The notes beneath the pieces are model-generated. The model was not told where the DNA came from. It saw only the letters and a program-made list of their open reading frames with translations, and ran no database searches. The translations under genes and the position numbers were made by a program. DNA of 35,513 nucleotides from CAZLXG01 sp964563585 (GTDB lineage Bacteria > Bacteroidota > Bacteroidia > Flavobacteriales > Flavobacteriaceae): assembly GCA_964563585.1 (NCBI GenBank), contig CAZLXG010000017.1:1-35513 (forward strand). The letters are read 5' to 3'. Shown here one piece after another: positions 8,025 through 15,245 of this stretch (positions are counted from its first letter, which is position 1; the number at the start of each line of letters is the position of its first letter).

Positions 8025-9104
8025 ATGATTTTAAAATCACTTTCGTTACTCAATTATAAAAATTTCGATAGTAAATCGTTTAAATTCAACGATAAAATAA
8101 ATTGTATTGTTGGTAATAATGGTATTGGAAAAACAAATATTTTAGATGCCATTTATCATTTATCGTTTGGTAAAAGTTATTTCAATCCGATAGCAACTCA
8201 AAATATTAAGCATAATGAAGAGTTTTTTGTGGTTAATGGTGACTATGAAAAAGAAAATAAACCTGAAAAAATTATAGTTAGTTTAAAACGCGGACAAAAA
8301 AAAGTAATAAAACGCAACGGGAAAGCTTACGAGAAATTTAGTGAACACATTGGGTTTTTACCATTGGTTATAATTTCGCCCACAGATAGAGACCTTATTA
8401 CTGAAGGTAGCGATACACGACGAAAATTTATTGACAGTGTGATTTCGCAAAGCGACAAAGTCTATTTAACCGATTTAATTAAATACAATAAAGTACTAGC
8501 GCAACGTAATGCTTTATTAAAATATTTTGCATTAAACCATACGTTTAGTAGTGACACTTTAGATATATATAACGACCAATTAACAGATTACGGAACCCGT
8601 ATTTTTGAAAAACGAGATGCTTTTTTAAAAGAATTTATTCCTATTTTTAAAATGCGTTATGAAGCCATTAGTAATGGTAACGAAATTGTAGATTTAACGT
8701 ATAAAAGTGATTTGTTTGATGCTGATTTAACCTCACTTTTACAACACGCCATTAATAAAGACAAGGCATTACAATACACAAGTGTTGGTGTGCATAAAGA
8801 TGATTTACAATTTAATATTGAGGAACATCCAATTAAAAAATTTGGAAGTCAAGGTCAGCAAAAATCATTTTTAATAGCCTTAAAGTTAGCACAATTCGAT
8901 TTTATAAAAGCGCAATGTGGTGTAAACCCAATTTTGCTTTTAGATGATATTTTTGATAAATTAGACGAACAACGTGTTGCACAAATTATTAAATTAGTAG
9001 ACGATGAAAATTTCGGACAACTATTTATTAGCGATACACATGCCGAACGCACCGAAAACGCTATAAAACAAGTGCATCAATCTTATGAGGTTTTTAACTT
9101 ATAA
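8025..9104 (+). CDS. recF: DNA replication and repair protein RecF
   Basis: The product has 359 residues. RecF is an SMC-like ATPase that, with RecO and RecR, loads RecA at gapped DNA. The Walker A motif GNNGIGKT is at 30-37, the ABC-type signature is the GSQGQQKSFLIALKLAQ stretch near 280, and Walker B is PILLLDDIFDKLD. The short central coiled-coil region is typical of RecF. The start ATGATTTTAAAATC gives the conserved N-terminal beta-strand (LKSLSLLNYKNF). A DUF721 gene, a family tied to helicase loading, follows 100 bases downstream, with a possible decayed reading frame between them. Confidence 0.96.
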   Translation: MILKSLSLLNYKNFDSKSFKFNDKINCIVGNNGIGKTNILDAIYHLSFGKSYFNPIATQNIKHNEEFFVVNGDYEKENKPEKIIVSLKRGQKKVIKRNGKAYEKFSEHIGFLPLVIISPTDRDLITEGSDTRRKFIDSVISQSDKVYLTDLIKYNKVLAQRNALLKYFALNHTFSSDTLDIYNDQLTDYGTRIFEKRDAFLKEFIPIFKMRYEAISNGNEIVDLTYKSDLFDADLTSLLQHAINKDKALQYTSVGVHKDDLQFNIEEHPIKKFGSQGQQKSFLIALKLAQFDFIKAQCGVNPILLLDDIFDKLDEQRVAQIIKLVDDENFGQLFISDTHAERTENAIKQVHQSYEVFNL

Positions 9105-9106
9105 AA

Positions 9107-9199
9107 AATGAAAAAAATCATGATATTAAATTAATTGAAGGCTATTAGAATATGTTTCATGCAGAAAAAGACGAAAAAATCATTAAAGATTTAGATTAA
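9107..9199 (+). pseudogene. possible remnant of a short reading frame
   Basis: One frame of the recF-DUF721 gap reads NEKNHDIKLIEGY, a TAG at 9146, then NMFHAEKDEKIIKDLD and a TAA at 9197. The flow of sequence across the stop is protein-like, which suggests either a degraded gene or chance. The part after the stop alone could start at the ATG at 9152 and would encode only 15 residues. The parent gene is not recognised. Confidence 0.25.
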
Positions 9200-9204
9200 A
9201 TTCA

Positions 9205-9501
9205 ATGGCAAAACGCAATAACGAACATATAAGTATAAGTGACGCTTTAAAAGAGTTTGTAGAAAAAAATAAACTAGAAAAAGGCTTAAACAAAGTTAAT
9301 GTGGCAGATGCTTGGGTAAAACTTATGGGCAATGGCGTAAACAATTATACAGCTTCAGTTAATTTAGAACGCGAAACACTCTATGTTCAACTAACCTCTA
9401 GCGTACTACGAGAAGAATTAAGCTACGGTAAACAAAAAATAATAGATATGCTTAATGAAGAATTAGGTAAAGAAATTATTAAAAAGCTAGTACTACGATA
9501 A
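9205..9501 (+). CDS. DUF721 (DciA-like) protein
   Basis: The product has 98 residues: a short basic N-terminus, DAWVKLMGNGVNNYTASVNLERETLYVQLTSS with the typical DUF721 core, and the ending LNEELGKEIIKKLVLR. DUF721 proteins include DciA, the proposed ancestral loader of the replicative helicase DnaB in bacteria that lack DnaC; Bacteroidota members are short and have only the core KH-like fold. Placement beside recF, another replication-linked gene, is consistent with that role. Function by homology is likely but not proven for this short form. Confidence 0.85.
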   Translation: MAKRNNEHISISDALKEFVEKNKLEKGLNKVNVADAWVKLMGNGVNNYTASVNLERETLYVQLTSSVLREELSYGKQKIIDMLNEELGKEIIKKLVLR

Positions 9502-9561
9502 TTAGGTTTTTATTCTGAAAGAAAAAAAATACAAAAAAATACAAAGTAATATAATTTATAG

Positions 9562-9569
9562 TATCTTTG
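9562..9569 (+). promoter_or_regulatory. -7 box of the first cold-shock gene
   Basis: TATCTTTG matches TAnnTTTG exactly and lies 27 bases before the ATG, leaving a short untranslated leader. A matching -33 TTG is not obvious. Confidence 0.45.
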
Positions 9570-9596
9570 TAGCTTAATTATTTTAATACAAATACA

Positions 9597-9788
9597 ATGA
9601 GTAAAGGTACCGTAAAATTCTTCAACGATTCAAAAGGTTTTGGATTTATCACTGAAGATGACAACAACAAAGAACATTTCGTACACATTTCAGGACTTAT
9701 CGATGAAATTCGTGAAGGTGACGCAGTAGAATTCGATCTACAAGAAGGTAGAAAAGGATTAAACGCCGTAAACGTAAAAGTAATCTAA
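9597..9788 (+). CDS. cold-shock domain protein, copy 1
   Basis: The product has 63 residues, a single cold-shock domain. RNP1 appears as KGFGFI and RNP2 as HFVHIS. Such proteins bind single-stranded RNA and DNA and melt secondary structure. The second copy starts exactly 360 bases downstream and differs by only two residues (Gln/Thr and Arg/Lys near position 52-56). The gene has its own promoter and its own perfect terminator, so the two copies are independently transcribed units and not an operon. Confidence 0.95.
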   Translation: MSKGTVKFFNDSKGFGFITEDDNNKEHFVHISGLIDEIREGDAVEFDLQEGRKGLNAVNVKVI

Positions 9789-9814
9789 TATATATACTTT
9801 AACAATTACAAAGT

Positions 9815-9848
9815 AAAAGCCAATCAAAATATTTTGATTGGCTTTTTT
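9815..9848 (+). terminator. intrinsic terminator after cold-shock copy 1
   Basis: The stretch is a perfect 16-bp inverted repeat (AAAAGCCAATCAAAAT facing its complement) ending in a run of six T. It closes the first cold-shock unit before the promoter of the second. Confidence 0.85.
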
Positions 9849-9912
9849 GTGTTTTCTACTTTTCAAAAAAAACAATTTTTGATAATAGTAAGGTTTATCG
9901 ATTTTTTGGCAC

Positions 9913-9920
9913 TACATTTG
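9913..9920 (+). promoter_or_regulatory. -7 box of the second cold-shock gene
   Basis: TACATTTG matches TAnnTTTG exactly and lies 36 bases before the ATG. The flanking bases differ from those upstream of copy 1, so the two genes may be controlled differently. Confidence 0.45.
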
Positions 9921-9956
9921 TATAGAACCTATTAAATTAACTTAATATTTAAAACA

Positions 9957-10148
9957 ATGAGTAAAGGAACAGTAAAATTCTTCAACGATTCAAAAGGATT
10001 TGGATTTATCACTGAAGATGACAACAACAAAGAACATTTTGTTCACATTTCTGGATTAATCGACGAAATTAGAGAAGGTGATGCAGTAGAATTCGATTTA
10101 ACAGAAGGAAAGAAAGGCTTAAACGCTGTAAACGTAAAAGTAATTTAA
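9957..10148 (+). CDS. cold-shock domain protein, copy 2
   Basis: The product has 63 residues, nearly identical to copy 1 with RNP1 KGFGFI and RNP2 HFVHIS. Similarity at the DNA level covers the whole coding part and about ten bases after the stop (TAATATATAT), then ends abruptly; upstream regions are unrelated except for the few bases before the ATG. This marks a tandem duplication, or gene conversion that keeps the coding parts alike while promoters have diverged. It is convergent with ndk. Confidence 0.95.
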   Translation: MSKGTVKFFNDSKGFGFITEDDNNKEHFVHISGLIDEIREGDAVEFDLTEGKKGLNAVNVKVI

Positions 10149-10174
10149 TATATATTATATAACTTTTTGAAAAC

Positions 10175-10202
10175 AAAAAACCCACCAATTGGTGGGTTTT
10201 TT
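10175..10202. terminator. bidirectional terminator between cold-shock copy 2 and ndk
   Basis: A perfect palindrome, six A, CCCACCAATTGGTGGG, six T, works in both directions and sits between the two convergent genes. Short direct repeats (TATATAACTTTT) lie on either side of it. Confidence 0.9.
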
Positions 10203-10223
10203 AGTTATATAACTTTTAAAATA

Positions 10224-10643
10224 CTAAAACATATCTCTACCTGAAAAATGAAAAGCACTTTCAATAGCAGCGTTATTATCACTATCACTTCCGTGTACAG
10301 CATTTTCTCCAATTGAAGCTGCGTATAATTTACGTATTGTACCTTCGGCCGCATCAGCAGGATTTGTAGCACCAATTAAAGTTCTAAAATCATCAACTGC
10401 ATTTTCTTTTTCTAAAACTGCTGCAACTATTGGACCACGTGTCATATACTCAACTAATTCTCCATAAAACGGACGTTCGCTATGTACTGCATAAAATGCT
10501 TCAGCATCAGCTTTAGTCATTTGTGTTAATTTCATTGCTACAATTCTAAATCCTGAAGCTGATATTTTTTCTAATATTGCGCCAATGTGTCCTTTTTCAA
10601 CAGCATCTGGCTTAAGCATAGTAAATGTTCTATTTGTTGCCAT
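10224..10643 (-). CDS. ndk: nucleoside diphosphate kinase
   Basis: The product has 139 residues, the normal length. The enzyme transfers the gamma-phosphate of ATP to nucleoside diphosphates through a phosphohistidine. The N-terminal RTFTMLKPDAVEKG, the RPFYGELVEYMTRGP segment and the active-site His117 in NAVHGSDS are all present. The gene has its own promoter, diverging from nrnA, and shares a palindromic terminator with the second cold-shock gene. Confidence 0.98.
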   Translation of the reverse strand: MATNRTFTMLKPDAVEKGHIGAILEKISASGFRIVAMKLTQMTKADAEAFYAVHSERPFYGELVEYMTRGPIVAAVLEKENAVDDFRTLIGATNPADAAEGTIRKLYAASIGENAVHGSDSDNNAAIESAFHFSGRDMF

Positions 10644-10664
10644 TTTCTTATTTTAAATTTTGAG

Positions 10665-10694
10665 CAAAAATAACCTATTTCTCATTAAAAACAA
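10665..10694 (-). promoter_or_regulatory. promoter of ndk
   Basis: On the minus strand TTG is followed after exactly 19 bases by TATTTTTG, matching the Bacteroidota -33/-7 arrangement. The -7 box ends 22 bases before the ndk ATG. Confidence 0.6.
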
Positions 10695-10732
10695 GTCATT
10701 CCAATTTTAAAAAATTTGTATATTCGCTACCT

Positions 10733-11752
10733 ATGACTAAGCAAGATATTGAAAACATAAAAGAGTTATTAGCTACTCCAAAAAACATAGTAATAGTGCC
10801 TCATAGAAATCCAGATGGCGATGCAATTGGCTCTACTTTAGGCTTATATCATTATCTTTTAAAACACAATCATAAAGCAATAGTTATTGTTCCAAATGAT
10901 TATCCGAAATTTTTAAAATGGATTCCTGGTGAACACAGTATTTTAAAGCACGATTCACAAACTGAAGAATGTGATGATTTAATAAAAAATGCAGATATTA
11001 TTTTTACTCTAGATTTTAATGCAATGCATAGAACTGGGCAGATGGAAACTGTTTTATCAGAAAGCGACGCACTAAAAATAATGATAGACCATCATCAAAA
11101 ACCTGATGACTATGCAACTTATATGTTTAGTGATGTTAGCATGAGTTCTACCTGTGAAATGATTTATCATTTTATTGATATGTTAAATGACACAAAGTTA
11201 ATCGATGAAAATATTGCAACTTGTTTGTATGTTGGTATTATGACAGATACTGGTTCGTTCCGATTCTCATCTACAACGAATAAAACGCATCAAATTGTAG
11301 CACATCTTATTGAAAAGGGCGCTAATAATGCTGAAATTCATAATAATGTTTATGATACTAATAGTTATGAAAGATTGCAGCTTTTGGGATGTGCATTAAA
11401 TAATTTAAAGGTAATTCCTGAATTAAAAACCGCTTATATAACACTTTCACAAGATGAATTAAATTCCTTCGATTACAAAAAAGGTGATACTGAAGGTGTT
11501 GTAAATTATAGTTTATCATTAGAAAATATTGTTTTTGCAGCTATTTTTATTGAAGACAGAAAAGAAGGTATTATAAAAATATCATTACGCTCAAAAGGTG
11601 AGTTTTCGGTAAATGAATTTTCACGTGCTCATTTTGAAGGTGGCGGGCATACAAATGCGGCTGGAGGAAAGAGTAATTTATCATTAAAAAATACCGTTGA
11701 CAAATTTATTAGTATATTGCCTCAATACAAAAACGCCCTAAATAATGAATAA
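10733..11752 (+). CDS. nrnA: DHH-family phosphoesterase, NrnA-like oligoribonuclease/pAp phosphatase
   Basis: The product has 339 residues. The DHH domain shows HRNPDGDA (24-31), FTLDFNAMHR (91-100), the name-giving DHH at 119-121 and MTDTGSFRFSS; the C-terminal DHHA1 domain has the GGGHTNAAGG signature. Enzymes of this type degrade nano-RNA of two to five nucleotides and dephosphorylate 3'-phosphoadenosine 5'-phosphate. A possible -7 box (TATATTCG, 10719-10726) ends only 6 bases before the ATG, so the mRNA may be nearly leaderless. Its last 8 bases overlap gldI, which ties it to the envelope genes downstream. Confidence 0.92.
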   Translation: MTKQDIENIKELLATPKNIVIVPHRNPDGDAIGSTLGLYHYLLKHNHKAIVIVPNDYPKFLKWIPGEHSILKHDSQTEECDDLIKNADIIFTLDFNAMHRTGQMETVLSESDALKIMIDHHQKPDDYATYMFSDVSMSSTCEMIYHFIDMLNDTKLIDENIATCLYVGIMTDTGSFRFSSTTNKTHQIVAHLIEKGANNAEIHNNVYDTNSYERLQLLGCALNNLKVIPELKTAYITLSQDELNSFDYKKGDTEGVVNYSLSLENIVFAAIFIEDRKEGIIKISLRSKGEFSVNEFSRAHFEGGGHTNAAGGKSNLSLKNTVDKFISILPQYKNALNNE

Positions 11753-12290
11753 GTTACTACTATTGGCGATGGTTTTTCTGGCTATAAGTTGCAAAACACC
11801 CGAAGCCAGAAAACCTATAACTGTAAAAACAGGTTCGTTTATTGATGCATCTGTAGAACGTAATAAACAGTTAAATGCCATAGATCAAGCGAGTATTAAA
11901 AAACTTATGGCGCTTCATCAAGACACAAATTATATAGCTTCCGAAAGTGGGTTTTGGTATTATTACAATAATAAAACTGAAACAGACACGTTACATACAC
12001 CAAATTTTGGTGATATTATAAGTTATAATTATAATGTAAAAAACTTAAGTGGCGCTTTAATATATTCTAAAGAAGAACTTAACACACAACGCTACTCCAT
12101 GGATAGAGAAGAATTATTCACAGGTTTACGTGAGGGTTTAAAACTTATGAAAACGGGTGAAACGGTTACTTTTTTATTCCCTTCGCAAAAAGCGTATGGC
12201 TATTATGGCGATGAAAATAAAATAGGCTCAAACACTTCTTTAATTTGTGAAGTAACTGTGCTTTCAATTATTCAAAATCAATCAAATTAA
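11745..12290 (+). CDS. gldI: gliding motility-associated FKBP-type PPIase lipoprotein GldI
   Basis: The product has 181 residues. A signal peptide with lipobox AISC puts the lipidated Cys at position 16; the rest is one FKBP-type peptidyl-prolyl isomerase domain (SESGFWYYYNN at the front, GLREGLKLMKTGETVTFLFPSQKAYGYYG in the core). GldI is required for gliding in Flavobacterium johnsoniae and is thought to help fold exported motility proteins. The start codon lies inside the last codons of nrnA, and the gene is 2 bases before a second PPIase gene. Whether this organism glides cannot be judged from one gene. Confidence 0.9.
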   Translation: MNKLLLLAMVFLAISCKTPEARKPITVKTGSFIDASVERNKQLNAIDQASIKKLMALHQDTNYIASESGFWYYYNNKTETDTLHTPNFGDIISYNYNVKNLSGALIYSKEELNTQRYSMDREELFTGLREGLKLMKTGETVTFLFPSQKAYGYYGDENKIGSNTSLICEVTVLSIIQNQSN

Positions 12291-12292
12291 TC

Positions 12293-13408
12293 ATGAAGAT
12301 TTTTAAAATTTCAATTGTAGCTTTATTATTAAGCTTAACATCTTGTAAGGCACAATATCCAGATTTAGAAAATGGTATTTATGCAGAATTTGTAACAACT
12401 AAAGGTGTCATGGTTGCAGAATTATTTTACGAAAAAACACCAATAACAGTTGCCAATTTCATATCGTTAGCAGAAGGCACAAACACTATGGTTGATGAAA
12501 AATATAAAGGCAAAAAATTCTATAACGGTCTTATTTTTCATCGTGTAATGAACAACTTCATGATTCAAGGAGGAGACCCTCTTGGAAAAGGAATTGGAGA
12601 TCCAGGCTATAAATTTAATGACGAGTTTCATCCTGATTTAAAACACGACAAACCTGGTGTTTTATCTATGGCAAATTCGGGAGTAAACCTGAATGGAAGT
12701 CAGTTTTTTATTCTGGAAGTTCCTAAACCACATTTAGATAATGTACATAGTGTTTTTGGAGAACTAGTAGTAGGAATTGATATTCAAGATTCTATTTCTA
12801 ATGTAAAAGTTGCTGCTGGTAATAAACCAGTAGAAGATGTTGTTATTGAGGCATTAAATATTATTAGAAAAGGTAAAGAAGCAAAAGATTTTGATGCTGC
12901 CGATATTTTTAAGAATCATTTTGCCATAGCAGAACAAAAAGAAAAAGAAAAAATTGCGAAAGCTGAAACTATAATAAAAGGCACTAAAGATAAATTTAAT
13001 ACACAACAAGAAAAAGCTATTACATTACCATCTGGTTTACAATACACAATTACCAAAAAAGGTAGCGGAGAAAAAGTTCCAGAAACAGGGAAAATATTAA
13101 CGCATTATGCTGTTTATTTTGAAAACGGAAAACTACTTGAAACTAGTAAATTAGAAACTGCCGAAGCATGTGACGCTGTAAATAAACGACGTAAAGAAGG
13201 TAATCAATATCTACCAATTGATGCAGATATAAGCCCTAACGCTAGTATGATTGCTGGTTTTAAAGAAGGCTTAAAACAATTAAGTGTGGGTGATAAAGCA
13301 ACCATATTTGTGCCTTATCATTTAGCTTATGGAGAAGCTGGAAGAAGAGGCATTGCTCCAAAATCAAATTTAGTATTTGAAGTTGAAATTATAGAAATAT
13401 TAAAATAA
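12293..13408 (+). CDS. lipoprotein with a cyclophilin domain fused to an FKBP domain
   Basis: The product has 371 residues. A lipobox LTSC gives a lipidated Cys at 18. Residues about 30-200 are a cyclophilin with FHRVMNNFMIQGGDP and NGSQFFILEVPKPHLDNVHSVFGE. A Lys/Glu-rich linker (about 205-245) leads into an FKBP domain with LPSGLQYTITKKGSG, MIAGFKEGLKQLSVGDKATIF and PYHLAYGEAG. Both halves are complete, so this is a two-activity prolyl isomerase exposed outside the inner membrane. It starts 2 bases after gldI, giving two FKBP-bearing lipoproteins in tandem, which suggests a shared role in folding exported proteins. Confidence 0.93.
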   Translation: MKIFKISIVALLLSLTSCKAQYPDLENGIYAEFVTTKGVMVAELFYEKTPITVANFISLAEGTNTMVDEKYKGKKFYNGLIFHRVMNNFMIQGGDPLGKGIGDPGYKFNDEFHPDLKHDKPGVLSMANSGVNLNGSQFFILEVPKPHLDNVHSVFGELVVGIDIQDSISNVKVAAGNKPVEDVVIEALNIIRKGKEAKDFDAADIFKNHFAIAEQKEKEKIAKAETIIKGTKDKFNTQQEKAITLPSGLQYTITKKGSGEKVPETGKILTHYAVYFENGKLLETSKLETAEACDAVNKRRKEGNQYLPIDADISPNASMIAGFKEGLKQLSVGDKATIFVPYHLAYGEAGRRGIAPKSNLVFEVEIIEILK

Positions 13409-13472
13409 GCTAGTCAAAATTTAACATAAAAATTATAACAAACACTTATCTTTACGTTGTAAAACAAAACTT

Positions 13473-14396
13473 ATGCAATTATTAAAGTTCGATTGGAATC
13501 CTATAACTGGGATTGATATTATTGGAAATTTCAAATTACATTTTTACAGCCTTATGTGGGTTGCTGCTTTTCTTGTAGGTTGGTATATTATGAAGCGTAT
13601 TTTTACGAAAGAAAAAGTTTCATTAACATATTTAGACCCTTTATTTATATATACGGTTTTAGCAACTATGATTGGCGCACGTTTAGGACATGTATTGTTT
13701 TATCAATCGGAATTAATATCACAAGATTTCTTTAGTATTTTTCTTCCTTTTAAGTTTAAAGGAGGCTTTGAATTTACAGGTTTTCAAGGACTTGCAAGTC
13801 ATGGAGCTGCAATAGGTATTATTGCTGGCATGTACTTATATAGAAGAAAATACAAGTACAAATCATTACTTTGGATTTTAGACCGTCTAGTAATTTCAGT
13901 AGCTTCTGGTGCTGTTTTTATTAGAATTGGAAATTTTATTAACTCTGAAATTATAGGAAAAGTTACCGATTCAAATTTTGGAGTTCGGTTTATTCAAGAT
14001 GAATATTACAAACGAGAAATCACGCAACTTACGGGTATTAAAGATGTTAAAAATGCTTATGCAGCAGTAACAGATAACCCACAATTTCAAAATCTTTTAG
14101 ATGCTGTTCCTTATAGACATCCAGCACAATTATACGAATCGTTTTGTTATATTTTTGTGTTTTTAATTTTATGGTATTTCTATTCAAAAACTAAGAAAAG
14201 AGAACAAACTGGTTTTCTTTTTGGGTTATTTTTAATCTTATTATGGACGGTTCGTTTCTTTGTAGAAAACATTAAAGAACCACAAGGCGATGAGTATATT
14301 AACTGGTTTGGTTTAAATACAGGGCAATGGCTTAGTATTCCATTTATTTTTATTGGTTTATACTTTATGTTTGTTTACAAGCCAAAAACACAGTAA
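13473..14396 (+). CDS. lgt: phosphatidylglycerol-prolipoprotein diacylglyceryl transferase
   Basis: The product has 307 residues and about seven membrane segments. Lgt adds diacylglycerol from phosphatidylglycerol to the lipobox Cys, the first step of lipoprotein maturation. Signatures seen are GLASHGAA (106-113), RIGNFINSE (151-159, with the essential Arg) and YRHPAQLYE. It follows two lipoprotein genes and precedes a third, so enzyme and clients are encoded side by side. A possible -7 box TATCTTTA lies at 13447-13454, so it may also be transcribed separately from the PPIase genes. Confidence 0.96.
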   Translation: MQLLKFDWNPITGIDIIGNFKLHFYSLMWVAAFLVGWYIMKRIFTKEKVSLTYLDPLFIYTVLATMIGARLGHVLFYQSELISQDFFSIFLPFKFKGGFEFTGFQGLASHGAAIGIIAGMYLYRRKYKYKSLLWILDRLVISVASGAVFIRIGNFINSEIIGKVTDSNFGVRFIQDEYYKREITQLTGIKDVKNAYAAVTDNPQFQNLLDAVPYRHPAQLYESFCYIFVFLILWYFYSKTKKREQTGFLFGLFLILLWTVRFFVENIKEPQGDEYINWFGLNTGQWLSIPFIFIGLYFMFVYKPKTQ

Positions 14397-14402
14397 AATA
14401 AC

Positions 14403-14897
14403 ATGCATTTTAAAGACTTTAAAATAGTTACTTGCTTTGTTTTAGCTATTTTTAGTTTAGGTATTTATTCTTGTAAAGAGAATAAAAAAGTTATCAAACA
14501 AACCGAAGTTACTTTTACCAAAGAAGGTAAACTTACTCTTTTTAAAACTTCAACCGATTCCACAAAAGTCACTATAGATATTGAAATAGCCGATAACGAT
14601 TACGAAATACAAACAGGATTAATGTATCGCAAATCTATGAAAAACGATCAAGGCATGTTGTTTGTTTTTGACGATGTTAGAGAGCGTTCTTTTTATATGA
14701 AAAACACGCAATTCTCTTTAGATTTAATTTTTATTAGTGATACCAAAACTATTGTTAGTTTTCAAAAAAACGCAAAACCTTTTGATGAAAGCTCATTACC
14801 ATCTTATGCGCCTGCTAAATATGTTTTAGAAGTGAATGCTGGCTTGGTTAAAGCTTGGGGTTTAACTGTTGGTGATAGTATGAGTTATAATCAGTAA
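14403..14897 (+). CDS. DUF192 domain lipoprotein
   Basis: The product has 164 residues. The signal peptide ends in a lipobox (IYSC, Cys24). The mature part is a DUF192 beta-barrel-like domain, recognisable by QTGLMYRKSMKNDQGMLFVF, the RSFYMKNTQFSLDLIFI strand pair, and the closing KYVLEVNAGLVKAWGL. The function of DUF192 is not established. It starts 6 bases after the lgt stop and is the last intact gene of this run. Confidence 0.9.
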   Translation: MHFKDFKIVTCFVLAIFSLGIYSCKENKKVIKQTEVTFTKEGKLTLFKTSTDSTKVTIDIEIADNDYEIQTGLMYRKSMKNDQGMLFVFDDVRERSFYMKNTQFSLDLIFISDTKTIVSFQKNAKPFDESSLPSYAPAKYVLEVNAGLVKAWGLTVGDSMSYNQ

Positions 14898-15039
14898 TTC
14901 TGTTTCATTTAAAAACATTTTCTTAAATCAACATATTTGAAATCATATAGTTAATATGTTTTAATTAAAAATAAATGAATTTTCGCATGAGTTTAACTTA
15001 AACGCAAATAATTTATATTTTATAAAAATTACATAGTTT

Positions 15040-15245
15040 TTGAAAAAAGCGAGTATTACAGATAAAAAATAGTGGCAGAAATATTAATTTCTGCTTTTTC
15101 ACCGTTAAAGGAAAATAATTCATTACCTGTTATTGTAGATGCTGCATCTTTACAGAACGCACAATTATATCAAAAATTTGGCTTTAAACTTATTAAAGAA
15201 GAACTATCTTTAGGATTTCCTATTTATTTTTTAAGATTGAATTAA
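15040..15245 (+). pseudogene. remnant of a GNAT-family N-acetyltransferase gene
   Basis: A TTG-led N-terminal piece (KKASITDKK) runs into TAG at 15070; a one-base shift in the preceding A-run restores the frame and continues with IVAEILISAF, then jumps to what looks like the far C-terminus of a GNAT enzyme (LPVIVDAASLQNAQLYQKFG, then FPIYFLRLN and TAA). The middle, including the acetyl-CoA loop, is missing. I infer an internal deletion of most of the gene plus a homopolymer frameshift. Its TAA overlaps the stop of the convergent cystathionine-synthase-type gene. Nothing else is recognised in the 14898-15039 stretch before it. Confidence 0.72.
15075..15099 (+). terminator. terminator-like hairpin inside the GNAT remnant
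   Basis: GCAGAAAT and its exact complement flank a 4-base loop (ATTA), followed by five T. It has the form of an intrinsic terminator for the lgt-DUF192 transcript, although the same bases also read as the IVAEILISAF part of the old acetyltransferase. Confidence 0.6.

Noticed and set aside
9597..10148. Two cold-shock genes as part of a CRISPR-like or mobile repeat
   Set aside because: There are only two copies, both are intact genes with their own terminators, and no terminal repeats surround them.
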